From: Isochrysis galbana
Lineage: Eukaryota > Haptophyta > Isochrysidales > Isochrysidaceae
Assembly: GCA_018136815.1 (NCBI GenBank)
Contig: CM030945.1
Span: forward strand, 1,742,091 to 1,806,090
DNA length: 64,000 bases
Reading direction: 5' to 3'
A model generated the notes under the pieces. The model was not told the DNA's origin, did not search any database, and saw only the letters and a program-made list of their open reading frames with translations. Positions 20,451 to 31,000 of the stretch are shown here, piece by piece. Within the stretch, counting starts at the first letter, position 1. Every line of letters begins with the position of its first letter. Position numbers and translations under genes: made by a program.

Positions 20451-20692
20451 GAAGCGGTTGACCTCCCTCTTGGAAGGGCCCTGCGTGACTAGGGACGGGT
20501 ACAGGTCTCGCGCTCGACTCTCGACTCCCCCAGCTGCTGCGCTCGGTCCCTTGTTCTGCTCCCCCCCCCCCCCGCTCCAACTGTGCACCAGATTTTGTTC
20601 AATCCACCACTACTACGGATGCTAGCTATAACTATAACTAAGGCTGTGAAGAAAACTATTGTTATAGTTTGAACTACGGAGCGTGCCGCGAC

Positions 20693-20893
20693 CCTAGATG
20701 GGAAATACGTATTCACCGTATTTGGCCAGAGGCCAAATACATATGTATTTGGCTGTATTTGAAGCGCGTCCTGGGTTGTAGGCCTCGAATGTATTTGAAA
20801 TGTATTTGGCCGGAGGCCAAATCCAAATACATATGTATTTGGCTGTATTTGCAGGCCCCAGCAGCTGGCCCAGCACCGTATTTCCCATCTAGG
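20693..20893 (+). mobile_element. 201-bp MITE with 17-bp inverted ends and 8-bp target duplication
   Basis: Begins CCTAGATGGGAAATACG and ends with its exact reverse complement. The 8 bases GCCGCGAC stand directly on both sides (20685-20692 and 20894-20901). The interior is built of nested palindromes, including CCAAATACATATGTATTTGG. An 8-bp duplication is typical of hAT-type transposition among a few superfamilies; there is no coding capacity, so the element would need a transposase from elsewhere. A truncated near-identical copy lies at 48044-48202 and a diverged fragment at 26102-26170. Confidence 0.88.
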
Positions 20894-21659
20894 GCCGCGA
20901 CCGCTCCCGAGCCCCAGGCGACCCTTGCCACTGCGCCCCACCTGGGACGCCCCACGCCGCCCAAGGCGGCTCGTCAGAAAGCCCTCTCAAAGCCCATCCA
21001 GCCCATCCAAACCACACCCGCGCGAGCGCGCGGGGTGCGGGGTGGCGAGCACTGGCACCGAACAGGTTGCCGCCATAGTAGATAGTAGCTCTCCGTTCTC
21101 CGTAGCATACAGGGGGTCTTTGAGACCCCCTCCAACAGTGGAGAACCCTCCCACCCCAAGAGCACCTCATATGGGAGGGCAGCTCAGCTGCCGTCCCCAT
21201 GGTGGAAACCTCTACCTCTACCATCAGTGCACCCAACACCAACATGGGAGGGCACTTCACAACCATCAATCTCTTACGGGAGCACGAGTGAATAAGGCCA
21301 AAAGCGTACTAATAAGAATGGGGGCACTGAGGAGAAAAACCATTCCGGAACCTCTCGCGGCGCTTAAGTGTGGAGATGGACTGACCCCAGGATCCGGGTA
21401 AGGCTCCTGAAACTCCATCCTTGGCAACCCACGCGCCCGTAGGTGGCCTATCGACGTTCGACATTTTTAGCGGGTGAAGATACTTGGGAAGGCTTGGGCA
21501 CGGGTGCAGTGGTAACGGGGTCCGCGCGCGGCGGCGAGGGCGGATTTGGCGGTGCAGAGGGCGGTAATGGGTCCATAGGAACAAATTGAATCAATCTCTA
21601 TGTCGCATTCGCGAATCGACGCTCGTTAAGCTTCTCTCTTCTCTTCGCTCTTCGTTCGG

Positions 21660-22018
21660 TATTTATCGTTATAATTCTCTCGTTCTCGTTCTCGGTCAAA
21701 AACTTCGCGTGGACGCCTAGGATCTAGGGTTGTGGAGCGCCCTCTCTTTTTCTCTCGACGAGAAGGGAAGTTTCCCCACCTTTTTTCCTCCCAGGCGCCT
21801 CGCAAAAAGGTATTAATTCGCTATCATCTCCCCGCGTTTCTTTACCTGCTTCTGGGGGCAATCAGGTTTGGTTTGCCATCTCCCCTTGGAGATCGATTTA
21901 GGTTCGCTGCTTGGGTGAGGGAATCTTTCTCCTTGGTCCTTGTCCTTGGGTTGCCATCTCCCCTTGGAGATTGATTTAGATTCGCTGCTTTGGTTTTTGG
22001 TTATCTTTCTCCTTGATA
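21660..22018 (+). repeat. Fragment of a gypsy-family LTR
   Basis: The block TTTGCCATCTCCCCTTGGAG, followed by GAT.GATTTAG.TTCGCTGC, occurs twice (from 21868 and from 21955), matching the copy 1 LTR at 9279-9345. The internal duplication of about 87 bp is not present in copy 1. The fragment runs up to the scaffold gap. Confidence 0.6.
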
Positions 22019-22056
22019 GGGCGGTCAAACAGGGCTTTTAACTTCTAAGGGTGAAA

Positions 22057-22156
22057 NNNNNNNNNNNNNNNNNNNNNNNNNNNNNNNNNNNNNNNNNNNN
22101 NNNNNNNNNNNNNNNNNNNNNNNNNNNNNNNNNNNNNNNNNNNNNNNNNNNNNNNN
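22057..22156. other. Scaffold gap (100 N)
   Basis: Exactly 100 N, a conventional placeholder for a gap of unknown size. Structure across it cannot be trusted. Confidence 0.99.
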
Positions 22157-22378
22157 TGGTGGCCGTGTTGGTGCTCGCTTGGCTGCCAGGGGTCGGCACG
22201 GGACGAGTCTCGTGCGTACCTGGGTCGGGGGGGCGCCCTTTCTCGGGCGCTTCGAGTGCGCGGCGTCGGTCTTGACCCGATCGTCCGTCGCGGCGGTGGT
22301 GGCGGCAGGAGGGGAGGGGAGCGGCGCGCGCTCCATGAGCCCCTATCAGTTTACTGATAGTTGCGTCCATCATTGCAC
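22157..22378 (-). pseudogene. Repeat-family leader and start of a short basic ORF (copy A)
   Basis: On the minus strand an inverted repeat CTATCAG-TAAA-CTGATAG is followed at once by an ATG (22336) and a frame starting MERAPLPSPPA and containing KRPRKG, cut by the scaffold gap. The same arrangement, with MERAPPPSP and KRPRQD, lies at 57247-57420 inside another element. The shared hairpin, start and basic motif mark copies of one family. Function unknown; the basic cluster resembles a nuclear localisation signal. Confidence 0.45.
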
Positions 22379-22439
22379 AAAGTCTGACGAGTTCAAATCC
22401 AAGTTCCGCACAAACGCGGGACAGTCTTCTATTCAGTCA

Positions 22440-22797
22440 GAGGCAGCCTCAAGGGGAAAAATTCCCTCACCCAAGAAGCGAACCTACACCGATCTCCAAG
22501 GGCTTGCCAGGGGGAGATGGCAAATTAATCCTCAAATCTCGAGTGGATAGTGGATAGAGCAACCGAATCGCTCGCCAAACACCTTGACCGAGAAGAAAGA
22601 ACAAGGACCTACAAGCCAAGGGTAGCGGACCTAGAGAACGTGAGAGGAAGTGTCCGCACGCCAACGCGAACACCAAACGCGGGAAGACAACGAAACGCTA
22701 ACCCGGCCAAGCAGAACCTATGGAGAACAGGCCTAGCTAGACGACAACGAACGTCAGCAAGTCCCAAGAGAGAACCGGAACCTAACGAAAAAAAACC
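22440..22797 (-). repeat. Solo LTR fragment of the copy 1 family, reversed
   Basis: Reverse complement of copy 1 LTR positions about 8990-9345: it carries the reverse of the AGGTTCGCTTCNTNGGTGAGG block, then the reverse of the CTCTAGGTCCGCTACCCTTG and GTTAGGGTTTCGTTG segments in the same order. No internal region accompanies it, so it is a truncated insertion or deletion remnant. Confidence 0.7.
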
Positions 22798-23040
22798 TTC
22801 TTAATATTCTCACCGCGCGCGCGACTCTGCTACCTTCTATTGACGGCCGCGCCCGCACCCCTTATCTCTCCCTTTCACTCGCCTTGCGGCTCGTCCCCTC
22901 GTGCTCTATCTACTTAGGGGCTCAGTGTTCGGGGTTTCCAGTGGCAGGCGGCGTGCACCGATCCCCGATGGTCGACTCCTCGGCCTTCCCTCGCGCCATC
23001 GGGCGGTCGGTTTCTTTTGGGCTTCTTGTGGCTGTTGTCG
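22795..23040 (+). repeat. Dispersed repeat, partner at 18174-18420
   Basis: Matches 18174-18420 in order and orientation (A-run, CCCGCACCCCTT core, AGGGGCTC, GTGGCAGGCGGCGTG, and a GGGC/GGTTTCT segment). Function unknown. Confidence 0.45.
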
Positions 23041-24410
23041 CGTGGAGTACGGGGGTTGGAGCAATGGGCTGGTCACGAGGGGCCAGGATGGGCGAATGGG
23101 GCGAGCCTGTGGGGAAGGGAGTGGGTCAGTAGGGCAGTGGCCTCCTGGCAAGCCATCAGGCGTGCCAGGAGGATGGGTGGTTCCTCCCCCATGGCAGGGG
23201 AGGAGTGGAGAGAGGGGGGGGGCTGGGGGCTAGCTCGTGCCCCCCCATGGGTCAACCAAGTATAAACTTAGTTGTGGAGTCAAGACAGTGAGGAGGGGCG
23301 CCCCCCCACCCCTCCATGGCGACCAAACACAAAAGCAAGATTAGCGTCTGAGGGTATAGTTAATAATCAATGATCAGGAATGCAGAAGTATAAGTAAGCT
23401 ATTCTTTTGGCATTTCACTACTATACTTATTTCATCGCGTAACAACCTGATATTAGGCTGAGAATAGGACTTGATATCATGCTAAGGGAATCGAAACCTG
23501 ATGACCTGATACCTAACGGAGCATCTATGTCCTCGTTCGGTACCAATGCTTCCCTTTGAACGCCGTCGCGTTCGGAACCCCCCCGGCACACCGCATCCCC
23601 GCCGTGGACTTGCTTTTTTGTCACGCACGTGTCTCATTTTTACGATAGGACTATTTGTAATGGCCTTGGAGAGGGAATACGGGGGGGGGAATACTGGAAG
23701 GGGGAGGGAATACCGGATGAGGGGGGGAGGGAGCAACGGAGTGGGGATATCCGAGGCGGAATACCTGAGGAAAGGCGACCACTATGAGTGCAAGGCGTGC
23801 GACCCTCCTATGCCGAGGGGGAAGTGATACAAATGGAGGCAAACGACCTGGACCTGGAGTCTTCGATTTTACTGGAGGGGGGGGCCGCGTGGCCGCCCGC
23901 CATGGCAACCAATCAAAAGGTTAGTGGTAGTTACAAAAAGAAAACTCACCTCGGAACACTTCACCATGCACCACATAAGGCAAGAACAGGAAACGAGAAT
24001 GGTGAGGAAGCCTAATCCCAACCCACACGTGCTCCACTACTGACGAACAAAATGGCATTGCAAATGCAGAGGACCGTATGGCAGCTCTGCGAGCACAAGC
24101 GTGAAAGGGCACAAAAAGTGGGAAAGCATGGCGTTGTCGGAAGTTAGAGGCGAGGCATTGATGGCCACGTCGGCCCCCCCACCCCACCCCACAAAAAAAA
24201 GGGGGCGGGGGGGGGGGGGCAGGGGAGAGGGGAAAGGGAGTACTAGTACTAAACAATGCATGCAAACATGCCTGTCGCCACCCGTATTAGATCAGGCACT
24301 GGTATGATGGGACGAGGTAAGATCTCACGGAAGAAGATGTCGATCGGGTCAAAGCGATTCTCAGCTCATAGCGATCCTACGCTTTCTTGATGTCGTTGGG
24401 TTTCTTGATG
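23041..24410. other. Intergenic, repeat debris
   Basis: Holds two pieces of the CATGGCGACCAA repeat (23283-23345, 23872-23930) and several G- and C-runs. No frame resembles a protein family I know. Confidence 0.4.
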
Positions 24411-24418
24411 CCATTTGG

Positions 24419-24718
24419 TCATGGACGCCAGCCTGCCTTCAACATGCCATCAATCAATTGTTCTTTGGTCAGGGAGACGTTCGGCCGATATGGTGGTGGA
24501 GTCGTTCCCCTCGCAGAGAGTCCCATCGCCAGGGAGGGATTGTCGCTAGATAAGAGTGGCCTTAGTCGTTCTTCCATGGCACAGATGTTGCGGAGCTCTG
24601 TGATCGTCATCGTCCTCGCCTCCATCTTGCTCCGATAATACCTGTTGTCTTCCGTAGCATCACCACCCATCACTGCGCCACGCACACGAGAAAAGCGGAG
24701 AGGCATCGGGGCAGCCAT
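24419..24718 (-). CDS. Hypothetical small protein, about 99 residues
   Basis: An open frame on the minus strand from an ATG at 24718 (an earlier in-frame ATG exists at 24835) to TGA at 24419-24421. Composition is not low-complexity: it has a charged middle (EDNRYYRSKMEARTMT) and a C-terminal part reading LTKEQLIDGMLKAGWRP. I do not recognise the family. It could be an exon of a longer gene or chance. Confidence 0.25.
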   Translation of the reverse strand: MAAPMPLRFSRVRGAVMGGDATEDNRYYRSKMEARTMTITELRNICAMEERLRPLLSSDNPSLAMGLSARGTTPPPYRPNVSLTKEQLIDGMLKAGWRP

Positions 24719-24839
24719 GGATCTCGTCTCATCTGAATGAATGGAATTGCTGAGTTTTACGTGTGAGGGCGCAATCATAATTGAAGTAGAAGAGAGTGAA
24801 TCACTGGTCTCCTGCAGAAGGATGATGGTGGACAATGAG

Positions 24840-26045
24840 CGTGAGCTGCATGGAACGAATCACAGTCAGAAGCGCGGGGACAATCGTTCACATATCCGGA
24901 TCATAGAAGATACTCAGGACTCAAGCCACCGGCCTATGAGCGCCAGGCCACCTTCCGCCTGAGTGATTTCTTGTGCTCTCGCCTTCGTGGACATTCGCCC
25001 AACGAACGATGGCGTGGAGGCACCTGCAGTGCAGACTGCTGACCCCGTTCGCCCTCCACGAAAACAGGAGCGAGCAGACCCCCGAGTGGCGCTCACAAGT
25101 CATCGGTAAGCAGCTCATGCAGAGCAGCGAGTGAGCGGATGGGGTTGGGGGGGCGGAGGAGGGCGATGAGCACGCACCTCGTCACCTCGTCACCGGCAGC
25201 CCCAGTGCCACTCCGCTGCTGTTCCTCAGGGTGGCGCTCTCAATCTGTGGAGGTGAGCCATTAGATATAACCGCCGCCTCCATCCTCGCTGGGCCTTGCG
25301 CCCATCATTGACCATTGGTGTTTCAGATTATTCCGAGATGGTGAGCGAGAAGAACGAGATCGTGTAGGAGATCGTGATCTACAGAGCCCTCGAGAAATCT
25401 CTCACCTCGTCTCGAGAGATCTGGATCGCATCCTGATGGACGACAATTTGGTGGTTCGTCAGAGGAGTCATCCGGTGCGTTTTCTTGTCGGGGAAAGCGG
25501 AAAGCGGCAGGAACGCCCGAGGAATTGACGAGTCACATTCCGGAACCTTCTCAGAATCGCGCATCGCAGTCGCGTTTCAGATTCAATGACGGCGCATGCA
25601 CGTCAGGATGGAGGAGAGGATGCATAGAGAATGACGACTGTCATCAATCGGGACAGTACCCGAGGTTACCCTAAGAAATGGCAAGGGCTCCCTCCTCCTC
25701 CGGCTCGTCAACGCGCCGCCGAGCGTCCATTGGAGCCCCCCCCCCCCCCCCCCCTCCCCCCCCCGGCCGCGCCAGCACAAGCACACAACACCCGCTCGGT
25801 TTGAGTGTTTGAGTGAGATAGATCAAACGTACAGGATCGCGCCGAGACTCGGGCCGACGGCGACGGCGGCTTTTATATCGGCCGTCCGGTTCATAGTCAT
25901 AGTCATAGTCATAGTTAATAGTTAGTACTGTGATATCCCAAATACAGATCGGATATATAGGTACCTAGTAGTACTAGTACCTAGCTTTTTAGGACGTAGG
26001 ACCAGTCTTACAATGTACAATGTAGGACGGAATTGCCCACGTGTA
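24840..26045. other. Intergenic with simple repeats
   Basis: No recognisable gene. A C-run at 25737-25765 and a (CATAGT)n stretch at 25890-25920, followed by a TACTAGTACCTAG-rich segment, are the only clear structures. Confidence 0.4.
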
Positions 26046-26049
26046 GCCG

Positions 26050-26170
26050 TGTAGCCCGGTCACTCACTCTTTTTAACCACTATTTCCCATCTCCCCTGGC
26101 CCCTAGATGGGAGATACGGCCCACCGCCGACTCTCCAGATACGGGAAATACGGCTGTATTTGGGTCAATC
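26050..26170. repeat. MITE-like fragments in head-to-head arrangement
   Basis: 26051-26080 is the reverse complement of the tail of the 37728-38022 repeat (TAGTGGTTAAAAAG and the GAGTGACCGG word). It is followed by ATTTCCCATCT and then CCTAGATGGGAGATACGG, related to the terminal repeat of the 20693 MITE in opposite orientations. A nested or rearranged insertion is likely. Confidence 0.45.
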
Positions 26171-26404
26171 CTCAGACGAATTGGAATTGGAATTGGGCAG
26201 ACCCATGGGGCCTGAGGGCAATGAGGAGGGAGGCAATCCGGCGGCAGGCGCGGCGGAGGGGTGTCGCATCCAGAGTATTTTATATACTCTATGCGGATGC
26301 GGTGTCTCCACCATGCGTTATTGTGTGAGAAAAATTGAGTGAGTTTTGTTTTCACCAGTGAGTTGTCTCGAAGTCTCGAAGCTCCGCCGCATTGCAGTCG
26401 CCTG

Positions 26405-26449
26405 GCTATCGAGGACCTCAAGAAAGCTATCTCCGAGGAACCGGTTCTC
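26405..26449 (+). pseudogene. Fragment of gypsy pol (RT connection region)
   Basis: One frame reads AIEDLKKAISEEPVL, nearly identical to the copy 2 segment AIEDLKQAICEEPVL between RT and RNase H. It is on the opposite strand to copy 2 and isolated, so it is a fragment from another copy joined near the LTR of copy 2. Confidence 0.6.
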
Positions 26450-26765
26450 TGTCAGAGCAAGGCTGATCTCACTCTTGGAGATTGCCTGCGAGGGCGCGCC
26501 GGCAGCTAGCGCGGAACGCGGTTCTTGTGGGGAGCTCATGGAGCTTTCCTCGGGGGTGACTACGGGCATGGTGATCGACGCACGACGCACGACGCACGCA
26601 CGGAGCACGGTGGGCGCGGAAGTGCGGAAGGAGGCTTGTGGGAGATGGTGGCAGGCGACTGGGGGTGGCTCAGGCGCGTGCTTGACTTGTATTGACTCGT
26701 TGACTCGGGGTATAGACTCGGGAACTCGGGGGGACTCGCTTGGGAACACGGTGGGACTCGACGAA

Positions 26766-27838
26766 GTTGCTACAAAAATCACTCACAAGAAACCAAAAAC
26801 CAAAGTCCTTGGGCTCGGAAAACTAACGTAAACACTCCGGAATCATACGATAAACAAACCCCTCCCCGCGCGGCGAAGGCTGAAGTCGCGATCGCTCGTC
26901 ATGCGCGAAGATATACGGAAAGAGAGCGCATAACTACGCCACCGAAGGGTTCGAACTATCGTTAACATGGAACTCGTCCGCTGAAGCCAACGCGGAGGGT
27001 CGAGGAGAGATCCAAACTCGCGCGGGGGGAGAAGGCGATGTGCGGAGAGACCTTCTAGACAAGCGACGAGCAAGGGGCGACGAAACAAGACGCGAGACGC
27101 GAGGCGCGTGCCATTCGTTCTTCCTTTCTTTCATCGAAACCGCGACGAAACTAACATTAAACGTCGGTGCCCCCTCCGCGAGGATCGCGAAGAAGAACGG
27201 ACGAGATGGAGGCAATCATCGAAGGAACCGCGAGAGGAATCGAAGCGAGGGGGGGAACAACGACGGCCGGAGGAAACGAACCGCGCGCGGGGGAGAAGAG
27301 AACCTCGCGCGGGGGGGGATTAATATAACGGCCGGAGGCGACGGACGGCACGCCGAGGGAAAGAACCTGCCGCGGGGGGGGGCGAGGGACCGAGGGCACG
27401 GCGGGGCAGCGTGGGAGGGCGCGAGGCCGATCTCGGAGCGAGATCGCGTCCTTTCCCTCGCGGAGCGCGGAGAGACCCCCCACGAGATATCTTGGGACCG
27501 GAGAATGTTTTGGACGAATCTTCTTGCCGTCGGCCGAGGAGAGGCGGACGGAGAGAGAGAGAGAGAGAGTCTCGCAGAGCGACTGCAGAACGAGAAGTCG
27601 AAGTCATGCCGGTTTATTACCTTAAACGAGCCAACAATTATAGTAACAGCAAAAACAAAATTCGAATCGCAAATTTCGAGACCAAAACCTGCAAACCTGG
27701 ACTTGAGACCATGGGGAATCCGAATCTGTGTGTCTTGTGCGTCAGTGGCAACACGGGGAACTGTTCAATTGTAATTGTGAGCGCGTACCTTACACGAATA
27801 TTCATGCCTACAGCGTTGAGATGGGCAGGAATACAACA
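26766..27838 (-). repeat. 3' LTR of copy 2
   Basis: On the minus strand it starts TGTTGTATTCCTGCC directly after the purine tract and shares with the copy 1 LTR a GATTCCGG segment and a TTTTTGTAG tail. Both LTRs are about 1.1 kb but have diverged a good deal more than the pol genes. The inner end near 26766 is an estimate. Confidence 0.65.
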
Positions 27839-28095
27839 CCCCCCGACTTAAATCGAGACGTCTCCCGATGTCGAGCCAAGAGAGTTCATTTAACCATACG
27901 AGACGAGAGACCTAGAGGAGGAGGATTAACCCATGGATCCAAAGCGAGCACAAAATCGGCAGCTTAGCGCGGCGGCCCCCGATTTCGTACGTCACGTCCT
28001 ACCACGTTCTCCCTTTTACAGGAGTTTTGCTCGGGCAGTTGCGCTGGGTCAGGCGCTGACGCGACGCTAATCATCCACTTCCGGTCGACTTAGCG
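27839..28095 (-). other. Polypurine tract and 3' untranslated region of copy 2
   Basis: On the minus strand the pol stop is followed by a non-coding stretch with the conserved CTCCTGTAAAAGGGAGAA segment and CGACATCGGGAGACGTCTCG, then the G-run at 27844-27839. The counterpart in copy 1 is 8338-8724. Confidence 0.65.
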
Positions 28096-31000
28096 CTACG
28101 ATCGTGAACGAGAACGGGTACGACTTGAAGGCAGATCAGGAGGAATACGCTTGGGCTCTTGAATTGGACGTGGTATTTGATTTGATTGGGAACTTGAACT
28201 TGGACTTGAAGAGGAGTTTGAATTGGAGAGAGCTTGAGGTTGAACCGGACGGCTGTCGAAAGTGGCGTCGTACGACTCAACTAGATCAGCACAACGCCGC
28301 AGCAACTCAATTCGAGACTCCCAAGTAGCTTCAGAACGAGGATAGCCGCGCCACTTGACGAGATACTTGAGTGAAACTCCATCGCCCTTGCGATCGAGTA
28401 ACTCTTCGACCAAGTACTCATCATCGGTGAGCGGAGAAGAATCGGTGATGGTGAAGTACGGACGAAGATTGGAGATGTGAACTTCATCCTTAACTTGTCG
28501 GTTTTCGAGATCGCGTAGACGGTAACGAGTGGCCGAGATTACTTCTTCTACTCGGTAGGGACCGGAGTAGAGGTATTGAAGTTTGTTGGCGTGGCCAGGG
28601 ATTCGACGACAAACTCTGTCTCCGGGCTTGAACGTGACGCCGAGTTTAGACTTTTGAGAGGCGGAGCGCATCGATTCGCGTTGCGCTTCTTGAGTACTTT
28701 CGAGGGCGGAACGCCACGACTCGAGAAGCTTCTTATTGAGCTCGGTGGCGTAAATGACGGCATCGGACGGAGGCCTAGGAGATGGAAGCAACTCGAGAAC
28801 AGGAGCAGGGTCAGCAAGTTGAGCTGGAAGACGAAGCTCCCGACCAAACAAGATAGCCGCGGGTGACTTGGGTACGACGCGACCGGCGGTCGCTCGCATA
28901 GACATGAGGAGAAACGGAAGGTGATCGACCCAATGGGCGCCGCCTTCATTGGAGACTCGAGTCATCGTGAGGAGAGTTTGTTGAGCTCTTTCCACTAGCC
29001 CTACGCCTTCGTGGCGATAGGCTTCAGTAGTGCTCAAGTCCGTGCCAGTCGCTTTGAGAATTAGGTCCACTAACCGAGAGCAAAGATTCGAGCCGGCGTC
29101 GGTTCGAAGTTGGCGAGGGACTCCATAACGAGATACGATGAGACGCATGAAGACGTCCAGACATTTCGCGGACGAGGGGTTACCGTTGCAAGGCTCAGCT
29201 TCAATCCAACGAGAGAGAGAATCGACGAAAACAATCAGCTTATCAAAACCGGAGCGGCCGGATACGAAATCGTGGGTGGGAGCCATCGAAAGAATATCGC
29301 AATAGACGACGTCGAAAGGATAGGATCCGATAGAAAGACCGGATGGATGGGCGAGCGGTCGCGGTAACGGTTTGCCAAGAGTGCATTCATGGCACTCTCG
29401 AACGTACTTCGATACAGAGGCGGATAGGCCAGGCGAGTAAACTCGAGAACGAAGTAGGGTAGTCATCCTTGTCGCACCTGGGTGACCAAGGTGGTCATGG
29501 TAGGCGCGGAGGTACGTGTCACGAAGGGACTCCGGAATGTATAAACGAAGAGGAGCCTCTTCCGCCTCTGAGGAGCGGTAGTAGAGTAGGCCATCGCGAA
29601 GGAGGAATCGGGATCTTTTCTTCGACGACGAGCTAGAGTCAGGAACAGAGACCGGACCGGCGGTGATCGAAGATTGTGCTTTCGAAAGGATCGACTCGAA
29701 TTCAGAAAGGATCGAGCTAGCGAGCTCGTCGGTAGAGAGCGCTTGACGCAATTCGTCGGCATGAGGCACGCCCACATCGAGATACGAGGAGGTAATCGAC
29801 TCCGAAGATTCCGATGCTTGACGAGCGAGCCTATCGTTTGCTTGTTGGCGGCGAGCGGTGAGAGTGGATGAAGTAACCGCGGCGGCAACTATGTCGTGAA
29901 TTTCGGAAGATGTGAAAGAATGGACGTCACTCTCCTCGAGATGGAGAGGATCGTGATCGGGCTCGAGAGCAACTAGGCGGGATAAGCCGTCGGCGTCCCA
30001 GTGAGTGACTCCAGGTTTGTGCACGACGTCGAATCTATATTCGGCTAGCTTTAGGACCCATCGCATGAGGCGCGAGGCTGGACCACCGGTGACTTGATCT
30101 TTCATCGTGTGAAGCCAGCGCAAAGCTGAATGGTCTACGACGAGGGTGAAGTGGCGGCCCCAAAGATAAGGCCTCCAATTTCGGATCGATTCTAGCGCTG
30201 CTAGAAGTTCGATTTCAGTGACTGTCCAATGGCGCTCAGCCGGACTCAAACTACGACCGTAGTATGCAACAACGCGCTCTCTCCCTTCGTCGTCTTTCTG
30301 AGCAAGGACGCCGGCGATGCCGAGCTTGCTAGCACCGTCGGTCTTAACGAGGAAAGGACGGTCGTCTCGAGGAGGTGCGAGTACGGGTTCTTCACAGATA
30401 GCTTGCTTGAGATCTTCGATAGCCTGGCGACAGGCTTCGGTTTGCGACTCGACCGGGACATCGCACCATTTCCGCGTGAGAGCGGTTAACGGCGCTGCAC
30501 GGATCGCAAAACGGCGTATAAAACGGCGGTAGTACGAGCACAGTCCAAGGAAAGAACGGACGGCTTCGATAGAGTTGATTTGGGTAGGGTCGATTTTCGA
30601 GACGGCTTCCACTTTCTTGGGATCCATCCGAAGACCTTCACGCGAAACAACGTGGCCGAGATATTCAGCCGAGGTGGCAAAGAAAACGCATTTCGACATC
30701 TTGCAAGTGAGGCCCGCCCAGATGAGACGTTCCAAGACAAGATCAAGACGGTGTAACATTTGTTGGAATGACGACTCTTCCCTGGCCTGCAGCGAGTCAC
30801 CTACGCCTGTCGACCAGGCGCCGACATCATCCAAGTATGGCATACAAATCTCCCATGCCAGCCCACCGAGAACGGCGTCCATGAGGCGGCACATATACGA
30901 GGGACCGGATTGAACACCAAAAGGCAAGTAATTGAACTCGTACTTGCCGCGATGAGTAGTGAACGCGGTGATATGTTTATCGGACTCTTTGATCGGTATA

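Noticed and set aside
19282..20588. Long minus-strand Leu/Ser/Pro-rich and plus-strand Arg/Glu-rich frames
   Set aside because: They result from the GA tract and G-runs. Only the short frame ending at 19191 shows a plausible start and signal peptide.
20693..20893. CRISPR-like repeat pattern or Tyr/Ile-rich short ORFs
   Set aside because: The repeated words are palindromes of one MITE with terminal repeats and a target duplication; there is no spacer structure and the host is a eukaryote.
22467..22676. Short minus-strand frame reading like a secreted protein
   Set aside because: It lies wholly inside sequence reverse-complementary to the copy 1 LTR, so it is LTR sequence rather than a gene.
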